A DNA stretch of 64,000 nt from Arthrobacter sp. zg-Y238 (GCF_024385525.1 NZ_JANFLU010000001.1:558001-622000); one strand, 5' to 3'; shown: positions 1-8,827, counted from the stretch's first letter. Notes: generated from the letters alone by a model not told the origin. Numbers and translations: made by a program.

Positions 1-1
1 C

Positions 2-928
2 ACCGTGCTGCTCAAGCACGCGAACAACTGCCCGCAGTCCGCCCTGGCGATGGCACAGATCTTCGCCGACGCCGGCGTGCCCGAGGGCGCTTATATCAAC
101 CTGTTCGCCACCAACGAGCAGGCCGCGGACATCATCGCGGACGCCCGGATCCAGGGCGTTTCCCTGACCGGCTCCGAGCGGGCAGGCTCCGCCGTCGCCG
201 AGGTGGCCGGCCGGAACCTGAAGAAGTACGTCCTCGAATTGGGCGGCAGCGATCCGTTCATCGTCCTGGACACCCAGGACCTCGACGCCACGGTCAAGGC
301 CGGAGTCCTCGGCCGGATGGGCAACGGCGGGCAGGCCTGCAACGCCGCCAAGCGCTTCATCGTGATGGAGGACCTTTACGACGATTTCGTGGAGAAGTTC
401 ACCGCCCGGATGTCCGCCATTGAACCCGGCGATCCGCTGCAGCCGGAGACCCGCTTCGGCCCGCTCTCCACGCAGGCTGCCGCAGACGGCCTGGTGGAGC
501 AGATCCGCGACGCCGTGGACAAGGGCGCCACTCTGCACACCGGCGGCAGCCTGATCGACGGGCCGGGTGCCTTCGTACAGCCGACCGTGCTGACCGATGT
601 CACGCCGGAAATGCGGGCCTTCTCCGAAGAGCTGTTCGGCCCGGCCGCCGTCATCTACAAGGTGTCCAGCGAGGAAGAAGCCATTGAACTGGCCAACAAC
701 TCCCCGTTCGGTCTGGGCGGAGCGGTGTTCAGTGCCGACGAAGACCGCGCCCTGAACGTCGCCGACCAGCTGGAAAGCGGCATGGTCTGGATCAACGGCA
801 CCTCCGGTACCCAGGAGGACCTGCCCTTCGGCGGCGTCAAGCGCTCCGGCGTGGGCCGCGAGCTGGGCCGCTTCGGCATGGCCGAGTTCGTCAACAAGAA
901 GCTGATCCGCACCCCGCAGAAGCGGTAG
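2..928 (+). CDS. NAD(P)-dependent aldehyde dehydrogenase, probably succinate-semialdehyde dehydrogenase (5'-truncated)
   Basis: The frame is open to the window edge, so the N-terminal third (most of the first cofactor-binding part) is missing. About 308 of the usual 450-460 residues are present. The active-site glutamate lies in LELGG and the nucleophilic cysteine in [12 protein letters not shown], about 34 residues later, as expected for the ALDH superfamily. The wording around the cysteine resembles GabD1-type succinate-semialdehyde dehydrogenases, which oxidise succinate semialdehyde to succinate in GABA and polyamine catabolism. The exact substrate is inference. A GTG at 5 could be read as a start, but this segment normally lies deep inside ALDHs. 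A strong terminator follows the stop codon. Confidence 0.8.
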   Translation, partial: TVLLKHANNCPQSALAMAQIFADAGVPEGAYINLFATNEQAADIIADARIQGVSLTGSERAGSAVAEVAGRNLKKYVLELGGSDPFIVLDTQDLDATVKAGVLGRMGNGGQACNAAKRFIVMEDLYDDFVEKFTARMSAIEPGDPLQPETRFGPLSTQAAADGLVEQIRDAVDKGATLHTGGSLIDGPGAFVQPTVLTDVTPEMRAFSEELFGPAAVIYKVSSEEEAIELANNSPFGLGGAVFSADEDRALNVADQLESGMVWINGTSGTQEDLPFGGVKRSGVGRELGRFGMAEFVNKKLIRTPQKR

Positions 929-941
929 GTCCGGTAAAAAG

Positions 942-974
942 AACCCGGGGCGGGTCTACCGCCCCGGGTTTTTT
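942..974. terminator. Bidirectional rho-independent terminator between convergent genes
   Basis: A perfect 11-bp stem (942-952 with 960-970) encloses a 7-base loop and is followed by six T on the plus strand. A run of five A at 936-940 gives a U-tract for the minus-strand transcript. The stop codon of the minus-strand binding-protein gene lies inside the T-tract. Confidence 0.9.
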
Positions 975-2016
975 ATGCCTGCGAGGTTTTGAGGACGAAA
1001 CCGGCGTAGTCCGGTGCCTCTTCCACCAACCCGGAGTCGGTGTGGAAGGCCGACGCCACTTTGTAGGACTCCTCGGTGACCTTCGTGGAGGTGGCGATTT
1101 CCTTGGGCAGCAGGGCCACCAGCGCGTCCACGGTCTCCGGTTGGGTGTCCTTCAGATACTCGCCCAGGAGGGTCCGGGCCTTTTCCGGGTCGTCCTGGAT
1201 CAGTGCCAGCGACTTATCCAGTGCCCGGTTGAATCCGTCCACCAGATCCTGTTTGGCCTCGATCTGGGCACCCGTGCTGAACACTGCGCCGTGGATAGGG
1301 GACCGCAGGGTTTCGACATCGCCGCGGGTCGGCGAGATGTAGATGCTGCCCTCGCCTGCGGTTTCCACCTGTTGCCCGATCGGCTGGAAGAAACACAGCG
1401 CGTCTACCCTGCCGGCGGTCAGGGCGCCGATAGCAGCGGTGGCGGCGCTGCCGATGTTGACCATGGTGGAATCTGTCTGGGCGTTCTTGCCGATCTTCTT
1501 GAACAGGTACGTCATCAGCGCTTCTGTTCCGCTGCCCGGTCCGGTGATGCCGATCTGCTTACCCACCAGGGCTTCGATCCGTTCCTCCAGCGGTGCGTCA
1601 GCAGAGGGTCCGTCAAAGTTGTTCCCCACCACCACGTCCACGTAGTACTCGGTGACCAGGCCGCTGACCAGCTTCGCGTCGTCGTCGATCTTGTACAGAT
1701 TGAACGCGTCCGTAATGACGCCGGCGCCGAGATCGATGCTGCCGGACTTCAGGGCGGCAGCCACCTTGGCACCCGTTCCGAGCCGGGGGCGTTCTCCCAT
1801 GGTGACTCCTTCAGCGGTGAAGAAGCCCTCCTGCTCGGCTACGAACAAGGGGAAAAACGCGATCGAGTCGCTGATCTGGCCCACATTCAGCACTCCCGAA
1901 TCGGAGCTGCCGGCGTTGTTGGCGCAGGAGGCCAGGGCAGGGACGGCGGCGATGGCGGGAAGGACGAGCATCGACTTGAGCATGGTGCGTCTGGAGGGGG
2001 TAACCGTTTCAAGCAT
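973..2016 (-). CDS. NitT/TauT-type ABC transporter substrate-binding lipoprotein
   Basis: A 347-residue extracellular binding protein of the NMT1/THI5-like type, which captures small organic ions or heterocycles for an ABC importer. The start chosen is the ATG at 2016 because it places a signal peptide at the N-terminus: a twin-arginine-like SRRTMLK stretch, a hydrophobic segment, and the lipobox ALASC. The frame stays open further upstream, but that part lies inside the permease gene and is antisense-like. It is the last gene of a four-gene operon (DUF6282, ATPase, permease, binding protein), 26 bases after the permease. The ligand cannot be deduced. A Tat-exported lipoprotein is possible but not certain. 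Confidence 0.85.
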   Translation of the reverse strand: MLETVTPSRRTMLKSMLVLPAIAAVPALASCANNAGSSDSGVLNVGQISDSIAFFPLFVAEQEGFFTAEGVTMGERPRLGTGAKVAAALKSGSIDLGAGVITDAFNLYKIDDDAKLVSGLVTEYYVDVVVGNNFDGPSADAPLEERIEALVGKQIGITGPGSGTEALMTYLFKKIGKNAQTDSTMVNIGSAATAAIGALTAGRVDALCFFQPIGQQVETAGEGSIYISPTRGDVETLRSPIHGAVFSTGAQIEAKQDLVDGFNRALDKSLALIQDDPEKARTLLGEYLKDTQPETVDALVALLPKEIATSTKVTEESYKVASAFHTDSGLVEEAPDYAGFVLKTSQA

Positions 2017-2042
2017 TGGAGTTCCAATCTGTGGAGGAAGAG

Positions 2043-2936
2043 TTAGTGCTCGTCCAGCGGCTTCCAGCGGTTGATCCGCTTGCTGAGGACGGCGACGCCG
2101 GAGTTCAGGATGGTGGCAACGATGGTCAGCACCACCAGGGTCGCGAAGACGCCGGCAGTGTCGAACTGTGCGGCGGAGGCGTTGATCAGGTAGCCGAGTC
2201 CTTGGTTGGACGCGACGAGCTCGCCGATGACCGCACCGATCAGTGCGTACGGGATGGCTACCTTCAAGCCGGTAAGGAACCCGGTCATGGAGGAGGGCAG
2301 TACCACCTTGAAGGCAACATGGCGGCGGTTGCCGCCCATCAGCCGGACGGCGTCGATCAGGCCGCGGTCCACTTCGCGGACCCCGGCGGCGGTATTGAGG
2401 AAGACGAGGAAGAAGACCGTGGCGGCTGCCAGCAGCACCTTCATGTCCATGCCGATGCCGAACCACACAATGAACAGCGGTGCCAGGGCAACCTTGGGGA
2501 TGGAATACAGGGCGAGCATAAACGGATCCAGCACCTGGTAGAGCAGGTTGAACGAGGCCAGCAGGTATCCCACCAGGGCACCGGCGAGTGCTCCGAAGAA
2601 GAACCCGAGGAGGATCTCCTGCAGGGTGATCCAGGTGTGTGTCCAGAGCGTGCCGTCAGTTATCCAGTCCACCAGCCGTTCCAGGATCAGGCTGGGCTTG
2701 CTGACGAAGGTGATATCGATGACCGGCCCTGCGGTGATCTGCCACAGGGTCAGGAAGGCCACCAGCACTGCCGCACGCAGGCCCCAGACAATGGTTGAGT
2801 GGCCGAACTTGTCCCACCAGGTGCGGTTCAGGTCTTCCTTGACCGGACCGGACCCGGCCGACAGCGGCGGTACCCGGTCCGTTCCCGGTGCCGTTGCCGC
2901 CGGCAGTGCCGGCTCGGCCGCGGATGCAGCACTCAT
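2043..2936 (-). CDS. NitT/TauT-type ABC transporter permease
   Basis: A 297-residue inner-membrane permease of the SsuC/TauC family. A hydrophilic N-terminal tail of about 50 residues precedes five to six hydrophobic segments. The cytoplasmic coupling region with the EAA-like stretch DAVRLMGGNRR lies at about residues 195-205. The start ATG overlaps the stop of the ATPase gene by four bases (ATGA), so the two are probably translationally coupled. Together with the neighbouring ATPase and binding protein it forms a complete importer. The substrate is unknown. Confidence 0.88.
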   Translation of the reverse strand: MSAASAAEPALPAATAPGTDRVPPLSAGSGPVKEDLNRTWWDKFGHSTIVWGLRAAVLVAFLTLWQITAGPVIDITFVSKPSLILERLVDWITDGTLWTHTWITLQEILLGFFFGALAGALVGYLLASFNLLYQVLDPFMLALYSIPKVALAPLFIVWFGIGMDMKVLLAAATVFFLVFLNTAAGVREVDRGLIDAVRLMGGNRRHVAFKVVLPSSMTGFLTGLKVAIPYALIGAVIGELVASNQGLGYLINASAAQFDTAGVFATLVVLTIVATILNSGVAVLSKRINRWKPLDEH

Positions 2937-3700
2937 GCCGTGGATCCTTCCTTGAGGGCGGCAGCAAGTTTCTTATGCAGTGCCACGAATGTCGGGTCAA
3001 TCCGGGTTTCATCCACCGACCGGGGACGCGGAATGTTGATCGGCTCATCCAGCAGGATCCGGCCGAGCTGGCCCAGGACCACAACACGGTCGCCCAGGAG
3101 GAGGGCCTCCTCGATGTCATGGGTGACAAAAACCACCGTCTGCCCGGAGCCCTGCCACAACCGCAGCAGTTCCTCCTGAAGTTCGTTGCGCAGCTGCGCA
3201 TCCAGTGCACCGAAAGGCTCGTCCATCAGGAGGGTTTTCGGCGCCCCTGCCAGCATTCGGGCGAGGCTGGCGCGGCGCCGCATTCCGCCGGAGAGCTCCC
3301 GGGGATAGTGGTTCTCGAATCCGGACAGTCCGACCTTGGCGATGAGTGCCTGCGCCACCTCCCGGCGCTTCTCCTTGGATTCGCCGCGGATTTCCAGCGG
3401 CATTTCGACATTGCGAACGACGTCGCGCCACGGCATAAGCGTGTCCGACTGCGTCAGGTAGCCGATATCCACGTTGGGTCCGTTGAGTACCGAGCCTTGG
3501 TAATGCACGGTTCCCGAGCTGGGCCGGGTAAGCCCGGAGAGCAGGTTCAGCATGGTGGATTTCCCGCAGCCGCTGCGGCCGAGGATGCTGACGAATGTGC
3601 CTTCCTCGATGGAAAGGTCAAAGTCCCGCAGGGCAACCGTGGCGGTATTATCGCGCTCGAACTGCTTGCTCAGTCCGGAGATTTCCAGTAGGGAGCTCAT
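2933..3700 (-). CDS. NitT/TauT-type ABC transporter ATP-binding protein
   Basis: A 255-residue cytoplasmic ATPase of the SsuB/TauB family that energises the adjacent permease. Walker A is GRSGCGKST (41-49), the Q-loop region reads YLTQSD, the signature is LSGGMRRR, Walker B is TLLMDEPFGALD, and the switch histidine is in FVTHDIEEA. Length is normal for the family. It overlaps the upstream DUF6282 gene and the downstream permease gene by four bases each, so all four genes form one tightly coupled operon. Confidence 0.92.
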   Translation of the reverse strand: MSSLLEISGLSKQFERDNTATVALRDFDLSIEEGTFVSILGRSGCGKSTMLNLLSGLTRPSSGTVHYQGSVLNGPNVDIGYLTQSDTLMPWRDVVRNVEMPLEIRGESKEKRREVAQALIAKVGLSGFENHYPRELSGGMRRRASLARMLAGAPKTLLMDEPFGALDAQLRNELQEELLRLWQGSGQTVVFVTHDIEEALLLGDRVVVLGQLGRILLDEPINIPRPRSVDETRIDPTFVALHKKLAAALKEGSTA

Positions 3701-4662
3701 ACGGCCTGCACCTTGCTCCGGTGGTGGGACGGGGCATCCGGGAGCGGTTCCGCGCCGGCCAGCCAGCGGCTGTTATGCACCGTCATCAGCCGGACCTCTT
3801 CCTCCGTGAAATCCTGCGCCAGCAGCAGGTCCGCGGCGATGGCCAGCCCGTCCTCGACGGGAGGGTTGAAGGGCTGTCCGAGGTCACTGCTGATGACTGA
3901 GTTCTCAGGGCCGGCATGGCGGATGTTGGAGAACCAGAGGTCCCAGGAGACCTTGCCGGTAAGGGGAGTGGTCAGGCACCGCTCCAGCAGGGCTCCCTGC
4001 TCCGCCAGCTCCCGCTGCTGATCCAGCAACATGCGCTGGGAGGTGAACTCCGGGTGGGTAATCACCATCCGGCGTACGCCCAACTCCACGGCTGCCGGAA
4101 TCAGGCTGCCCGATTCGTCGGCGTGCAGGTGGCCGGTTGCGAGCGTCATGTCGTGCTTTGCGATCAGCTCCAGGACCTGGCGGGCCTCTGGAACGAGTCC
4201 GCCCCCGGATTCCACCTCCACAGCGGGTGCGGCCATGCCGGCGGCGCGCAGGTCCTCCTGCAGCTGGGCCCACATGGGCGGGGTGGCGCCTTCGGGTTCT
4301 TCCGAGAGGCAGGACCGCTGGTTTGAGCTGTCCACGGTTGGCAGCCAGACAAACTGCGCTCCGCCACGGGCGGCGATCTCCACGGCGATAGGGTTCAGGC
4401 CCCCCACGGAGGCGTTCAGGGTGATGGCCCCAAGGACATCCACGTCCGGGTGTACCTTGCGGACGACGGCGGCGCGCTCTGCGGTGGGCGTGTAGTGGGA
4501 CTTGAGCACAAATCCGGCCATTCCGAGCTCCGCGAAACGGGCGGCTAGATCAATATCGTCAATTCGGCGGCGCATAACGTCCGGTGCAATGTGCACGTGG
4601 ACGTCATAGGCGTCCCGGACCAGGTCCCGTGCGCGGGCGGAGGGCTGGTGATGGTCGGACAT
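3697..4662 (-). CDS. DUF6282 family protein, putative metal-dependent hydrolase
   Basis: A 321-residue protein with an amidohydrolase/PHP-like pattern. An HVHIAPD motif near residue 22 could supply two metal-ligand histidines, TGHLHADES and THPEF add further histidines, and SSDLGQ near the C-terminus could supply the usual acid. I recognise it as DUF6282, a family without an assigned reaction. It is the first gene of the operon with the ABC importer, with a good ribosome site (AGGGAG) before its ATG and a promoter-like region upstream. The setting suggests that it hydrolyses the imported compound or a derivative, but that is inference. Confidence 0.75.
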   Translation of the reverse strand: MSDHHQPSARARDLVRDAYDVHVHIAPDVMRRRIDDIDLAARFAELGMAGFVLKSHYTPTAERAAVVRKVHPDVDVLGAITLNASVGGLNPIAVEIAARGGAQFVWLPTVDSSNQRSCLSEEPEGATPPMWAQLQEDLRAAGMAAPAVEVESGGGLVPEARQVLELIAKHDMTLATGHLHADESGSLIPAAVELGVRRMVITHPEFTSQRMLLDQQRELAEQGALLERCLTTPLTGKVSWDLWFSNIRHAGPENSVISSDLGQPFNPPVEDGLAIAADLLLAQDFTEEEVRLMTVHNSRWLAGAEPLPDAPSHHRSKVQAV

Positions 4663-4697
4663 AAGGCTCCCTTGCCTGTTCAGCGGTTGGTGCCCAA

Positions 4698-4727
4698 ATT
4701 GTCGCCAATAATGTCAACGGTTGTCAA
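4698..4727 (-). promoter_or_regulatory. Promoter with overlapping operator-like element of the DUF6282-ABC operon
   Basis: On the minus strand a perfect TTGACA (4727-4722) and GACAAT (4703-4698, four of six matches to TATAAT) are 18 bases apart, about 36 bases upstream of the DUF6282 start. TTGACA occurs twice, ten bases apart. The block 4712-4726 is a 15-base palindrome with one mismatched pair centred on CAACCGTTG, so a repressor could bind within the promoter spacer. The regulator is not identified. Confidence 0.5.
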
Positions 4728-4834
4728 TGTTCAAAAGTGACCTGCTTCACAATCGCCCGCAATTCGGGCAGGACAATGAACAGCGCCGACGCGAAATGCG
4801 CCGGCGCGGGGATTCTGGTGGCGGCGGGGTGCGG

Positions 4835-5305
4835 CTAAGCCGAGCGGACGTTGTCCGGTTCCGATTGCCCCGCGCGTTCGCTTCGCCCGTTGAACACCAC
4901 ATACCGGTAGGCGAAATAGCGGAAGATATTGCCCAAGGCGATTCCCACCACGTTGCCGGAAATGTTGTCCGCAAACGTGCTGCGGAAACCCAGCACGTAG
5001 TGGGAGATGTACAGGCAGCCGGTGGAAATGAGCAGTCCCACCAGGTTGGTGAGGGCGAACAGCAGCGTCTCGCTGCGGATGCTCCGGGTGCGCAGCTTCC
5101 GGAAGGTCAGGTAACGGCTGCCCAGCCAGGAAACGGTCGTGGCCGCCGCCACGGAGATGGTCTTGGCAAGAATCGGGCTGTCCGGTACCAGGGTGGCGGA
5201 GAGAATATTGAACAGGCCTACGTCAACCACGAAGGCGACGGCGCCGACTGCCGAAAACGAGCCCAGACGGCGGACGATTGCGCGCACCTTGCTGGTTTCT
5301 GCCAT
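4835..5305 (-). CDS. GtrA-like family membrane protein
   Basis: A 156-residue protein with four predicted hydrophobic segments (about 20-38, 45-65, 80-100, 110-128). It has typical GtrA wording: FSAVGAVAFVVDVGLF at the first segment and a RYLTFRK loop between segments two and three. GtrA proteins are thought to flip or assist lipid-linked sugars in cell-envelope glycosylation. No glycosyltransferase is adjacent, so the partner is unknown. The C-terminal tail is charged and cytoplasmic-looking. Confidence 0.85.
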   Translation of the reverse strand: MAETSKVRAIVRRLGSFSAVGAVAFVVDVGLFNILSATLVPDSPILAKTISVAAATTVSWLGSRYLTFRKLRTRSIRSETLLFALTNLVGLLISTGCLYISHYVLGFRSTFADNISGNVVGIALGNIFRYFAYRYVVFNGRSERAGQSEPDNVRSA

Positions 5306-5447
5306 TACCGAAAAATCCGTTCAACGCATTGCTGCGGGACGCAGCTTCCTGCCCTTGCCGGTGCGCACACGCGGGGAGGGACTTTTACCTTTCGGATGAT
5401 GGCACAAAGTGGATTTGGCCTCAAAATCCGTGCCGATGCAAGCCGGA

Positions 5448-7010
5448 TCAGGGCAATGTGACCGTAAATACAGTGCCTTTGCCGGCCTCGCTTTCCATTG
5501 CGATGGTGCCCCCGTGCTCTTCCACAATGCGCTTGGTGATCACCAGGCCGAGCCCGACGCCGGGGATCTGCGCCCGGCGTGCGGTTCCGGAGCGGAAGAA
5601 CTTGGTGAAGACCTCCGCCTGCTCGGCCTCGGTCATGCCAATGCCGGCGTCCGCTACCCGAAGGACAGTGGAGCCGCCTTCGGTGCGCCAGGCGCTGACC
5701 GTCACCTGGCCGCCGTCGGGCGAGTATTTCACCGCGTTGGAGAGCAGGTTATCCAGCACCTGGGAAATGCGCTTGGGATCGACCATTGCAGGCAGGGTCT
5801 CGGGGACCTCGGCAACGATGGTGACCGCGTTGATTTCGGCACGTGGTGCGGCGGAGGTGATGCCGGAGCGGACCAGATCGCTGAGGTCCGTGACTTCCTG
5901 CTGAACGTTGGCGGAACCGGCTGCGGCCGTGAGCAGGTCCGAGACCAGGTGCAGCAGCTTCTCGGAATTCCGCTGGGCCACCTTCAGCGAGGAGGCCACA
6001 TATGCCGGGATCGCATCCTCTTCATCCAGCGCCAGTTCCAGATAGCCCATGATCGAGGTCAACGGGGTACGCAGTTCGTGGGACACGTTCGCCACGAAAT
6101 CGTCCTTCGCCGCCACGGCGTTCACCAGGCCGGTGACGTCGCTGTAGGCGATCACGGAACCGCGGAAGGCGTCGCCGTCGCCCTTGACGGAGCGGGCCGA
6201 GACGCTCAGCGCCTTCTGCTCTTCGCCGGTCCCGTACCAGACCAGTTGGTCGGAAAAGGACTGGCCCCGGGCTGCCCGCTTCACCGGGCGCTGGTCCACC
6301 GGGATGGGCGTGGTGCGGTCCGGCCCGAAAATGTACATCTCCGCTTCGGTGGGGCGGGTGGTGAAGGAAGGGGCGGCGAGGCGTTCGTGGAGCTGCTGGC
6401 GCGAATTAGTCAGGATGCGTCGGCCGTCCCCGTCAATGACCGCCACCCCCACCCGGATGGTGTTCAGGATGGTTTCCAGCATCGATTCCTTGCGCAGGCT
6501 CTCCATCAGCGAAGCCTGCAGGACAACGTCCTTTTCCTGCAGCACCACTGCCTGGGCGGTGAGGCTGGCCTCAGCCTCGGCGCGGGCGGCCTCGGCGTCC
6601 TCGGCGGTGCGCAGGGCCGAGATGAGGTCACGCTCATACAACCGGCGCTCGTGCGCATAGAAGGCAACCACCTGGTCAAGGGCCGGCCGGCCGCCGGCTG
6701 CGGGGGAGCGGGTGGCGGAGAGCAGGACCGGGATGCGCTGGCCTTCGGGGCCCAAAAGGTCGACGGCGAGTTCGGCAAACGCGGCGTTCAACGCCAGCTG
6801 CGGCATGGCGTGGGTGGTGTAGACAATCCGGTCGCCCACGGGCAGCAGCTTCAGGAAGCTGGTGCCGCGGACCTCGTCCAACGCCTTGCCGATCCATTTC
6901 TGCGCGGTGCCGTTGGCGTCCACCACCGTGCCGTCCGTCAGGGTGATGAAATAGCCCGCCGGAGCGGTTTGGGACAGGGCGCGGTAGTCGAGCCGGAAAT
7001 CCAGGTCCAC
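5448..7010 (-). CDS. Soluble PAS-domain sensor histidine kinase
   Basis: A 520-residue kinase without membrane segments. Order: PAS domain (about 8-120), helical linker rich in Glu/Ala/Arg (about 120-180, probably coiled coil), a second PAS-like domain (about 180-295), HisKA with phospho-acceptor His311 in VSHELRTPL, and HATPase with the N-box NLLSNAVKYSPDGG and a GVGLGL box. The GTG at 7010 is chosen because an in-frame ATG at 7079 lies inside the upstream hydrolase gene and adds a shadow sequence. It starts 7 bases after the RsbQ-like hydrolase gene, so the two are co-transcribed. No response regulator is adjacent. By analogy with RsbQ-RsbP the N-terminal PAS may receive its signal from the hydrolase (inference). 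Confidence 0.85.
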   Translation of the reverse strand: MDLDFRLDYRALSQTAPAGYFITLTDGTVVDANGTAQKWIGKALDEVRGTSFLKLLPVGDRIVYTTHAMPQLALNAAFAELAVDLLGPEGQRIPVLLSATRSPAAGGRPALDQVVAFYAHERRLYERDLISALRTAEDAEAARAEAEASLTAQAVVLQEKDVVLQASLMESLRKESMLETILNTIRVGVAVIDGDGRRILTNSRQQLHERLAAPSFTTRPTEAEMYIFGPDRTTPIPVDQRPVKRAARGQSFSDQLVWYGTGEEQKALSVSARSVKGDGDAFRGSVIAYSDVTGLVNAVAAKDDFVANVSHELRTPLTSIMGYLELALDEEDAIPAYVASSLKVAQRNSEKLLHLVSDLLTAAAGSANVQQEVTDLSDLVRSGITSAAPRAEINAVTIVAEVPETLPAMVDPKRISQVLDNLLSNAVKYSPDGGQVTVSAWRTEGGSTVLRVADAGIGMTEAEQAEVFTKFFRSGTARRAQIPGVGLGLVITKRIVEEHGGTIAMESEAGKGTVFTVTLP

Positions 7011-7017
7011 GATGCGC

Positions 7018-7833
7018 CTACTTCGACTGTTGCAGGTAGGCGAGGATGATGTCTGCGGTCTCCTCGGGCGCACTGACATGGGGGAGATGGCCGGTGGCCT
7101 TCATCTGCACCAGCGTGCTTTGCGGAATGTGTTCCTGCAGGTAGCGGCCCACATGGTCCGGGGCCAGCAGGTCCGCGGATGCCTGCATGATCAGCGCGGG
7201 GACAGACACCCGGGGCAGCAGGCTCCTGACATCGGTCAGGAATGCCACGCGGGCAAACTGGCGGGCGATGCCGGGGTTGACCCGGCAGAAACTGCCTTCG
7301 AGTTCGGCGCCCAAAGCCGGAGCTGCCGGGTTGCCCATGATTACCGGCGCCATGGTGGCGGCCCAGACGAGGTAATTGGTGTCCAGGGAAACAAGAAGTT
7401 CGTCCAGGTCCGCCCGGCTGAAACCGCCTTCGTAGCCGTCCTCGGGATAGTCCAGGTAACTGGGCGACGGGGCTACCAGGATGATCCGGGCAAAGCGTTC
7501 CGAATCGGTGGCCCCGGCAGCAATGGCCATCATGGCGCTGACACTGTGGCCGATAAAGGTGACGTCCCGCAGGTCCAGATCAACACACAGTTTCAGGACA
7601 TCGGCTACGTAGCCGTCCAGCGTGGCGTACTTCGCCGGGGTGTAGGCAGCGAGGTCGGAACCCCCGGCACCGACGTGGTCGAAGAGAACCACTTTGTACT
7701 CGTCGGTGAAACGGGGCAGTACCCGGGACCACATGCCCTGGTCGCAGCCGAAACCGTGGGCGAAAAGCAGTACCGGTCCGTCCGCTCGTCCCAGTACGCG
7801 AACATTGTTCCGGGTGCGGATATCAGTCTTCAT
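7018..7833 (-). CDS. RsbQ-type alpha/beta hydrolase (sensor hydrolase)
   Basis: A 271-residue alpha/beta hydrolase that closely resembles Bacillus RsbQ and the plant KAI2/D14 fold. The blocks HGFGCDQGMW, FDHVGAGGSDL, YATLDGYVADVL and IGHSVSA follow RsbQ almost word for word. The predicted triad is Ser97, Asp221, His249, nearly the same spacing as in RsbQ. RsbQ does not act as a bulk catabolic enzyme. It is required for signalling through the PAS domain of the phosphatase RsbP under energy stress. Here the partner encoded 7 bases downstream is a PAS histidine kinase, so this is probably the sensing half of a two-part sensor. The natural ligand is unknown. Confidence 0.88.
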   Translation of the reverse strand: MKTDIRTRNNVRVLGRADGPVLLFAHGFGCDQGMWSRVLPRFTDEYKVVLFDHVGAGGSDLAAYTPAKYATLDGYVADVLKLCVDLDLRDVTFIGHSVSAMMAIAAGATDSERFARIILVAPSPSYLDYPEDGYEGGFSRADLDELLVSLDTNYLVWAATMAPVIMGNPAAPALGAELEGSFCRVNPGIARQFARVAFLTDVRSLLPRVSVPALIMQASADLLAPDHVGRYLQEHIPQSTLVQMKATGHLPHVSAPEETADIILAYLQQSK

Positions 7834-8025
7834 TAACCTGTACGCCTGCTTTTCTTCTTATTCCGTGCCCGCATTGCCGTGAGCCGAGTCTCAGCAAATA
7901 TTACAGGTCCAATACCGCTTAAACGGCCAGCGGGGACGCATATGGAAATGCGCTGTCGAGGGCCGGTGGTAATGCCGGGAAAACGGTTGTACTTCCGGCC
8001 CCACTCACCAATCGAAAGTGCATCA

Positions 8026-8055
8026 GTTACCGTTTAGCACCCCGAAAACGGTAAC
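8026..8055. repeat. Perfect 10-bp inverted repeat downstream of the RibD-type reductase gene
   Basis: GTTACCGTTT (8026-8035) and its exact reverse complement (8046-8055) are separated by ten bases. The right arm ends on the stop codon of the minus-strand reductase gene. There is no T-tract on the minus strand, so it is either a weak terminator or a protein-binding palindrome for the RsbQ-like gene, whose start is 190 bases away. Confidence 0.5.
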
Positions 8056-8597
8056 TACCGCTTTTTCGCCACGGCATAGCGGAGTTCCGCTGCGCCGCCG
8101 TCGAACTGCGTGCTGGCGATCATGCGCATGGGGGCGGTGGGACCGGACACCGGCAGGAGGCGCCGCCCGCTGCCCAACGCCACCGGCATGTAAGTGACCC
8201 ACAGTTCGTCCAGCAGTCCGGCTTGGGCGAACTGCGCCGCCACGTTGCCTCCGCCCACCACCCAGATGTTCCCTTCTCCCGCCGCATCACGAGCCGCCTC
8301 GAAGACCTTCCGTACGTCACCGGAGGCAAACCGTACGTCCCCCTGCGCCGGAGCGGACTCCTTCCCGTGCGTGAGTACCCAGCACGGCTGGGTGTACTCC
8401 CAGCTTTCCGGTTGCTCCGCCCGGACCCAGCGGTAGGTTTCCGCCCCCATAACCACCGCGCCGACGTCGGCCATGAACCTGTCGTAGTGGTCCTGGAACG
8501 CCTCGAAACCGAACTGGAGCAGCCAGTCCAGGCGGTCGTCATCGGTGGCAATAAAACCGTCAAGGGAGGATGCGACGTAATAGATGACCTTGGGCAT
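8055..8597 (-). CDS. Dihydrofolate reductase / RibD C-terminal domain family protein
   Basis: A 180-residue protein with the RibD-C/DHFR-like fold: KVIYYVASSLDGFIA at the N-terminus, VVMGAETYRWV around residue 55, and the NADPH-binding loop NIWVVGGGNVAAQF around 120. Such small stand-alone proteins are common in actinobacteria and are presumed NAD(P)H-dependent reductases of unknown substrate. The start is the ATG at 8597 (MPKVIYY), since the open frame upstream has no similarity to the family and would add about 59 residues. Confidence 0.8.
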   Translation of the reverse strand: MPKVIYYVASSLDGFIATDDDRLDWLLQFGFEAFQDHYDRFMADVGAVVMGAETYRWVRAEQPESWEYTQPCWVLTHGKESAPAQGDVRFASGDVRKVFEAARDAAGEGNIWVVGGGNVAAQFAQAGLLDELWVTYMPVALGSGRRLLPVSGPTAPMRMIASTQFDGGAAELRYAVAKKR

Positions 8598-8827
8598 GGG
8601 ATGAGGATAGTCCTCGGCAACGGGAGGGAAGTAGTGGCGGGCGGGCTTAGCAGGCCGGAATGGAATTACTTGCCCAAGAATGTTCCGAGCGGAGTCTTTC
8701 GCGGCTGCAGGGGGGCGTTCGACCAAGCATCTGGGATAGGTTGATAGGCAGTGAACCATAAGTAGCCTGATCATTTCCGAGTCGGTGATTTCAGCCGGCC
8801 GGGCGCGACAGTACGGAAGGAAAAAAC

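Noticed and set aside
5409-7049. A 546-codon open frame on the plus strand opposite the histidine kinase gene
   Set aside because: The minus-strand kinase has all catalytic motifs. The plus frame has no ribosome site or family similarity.
7011-7079. ATG at 7079 as the start of the histidine kinase
   Set aside because: It would overlap the hydrolase gene by about 62 bases and adds an Arg/Ser-rich shadow sequence before the PAS domain.
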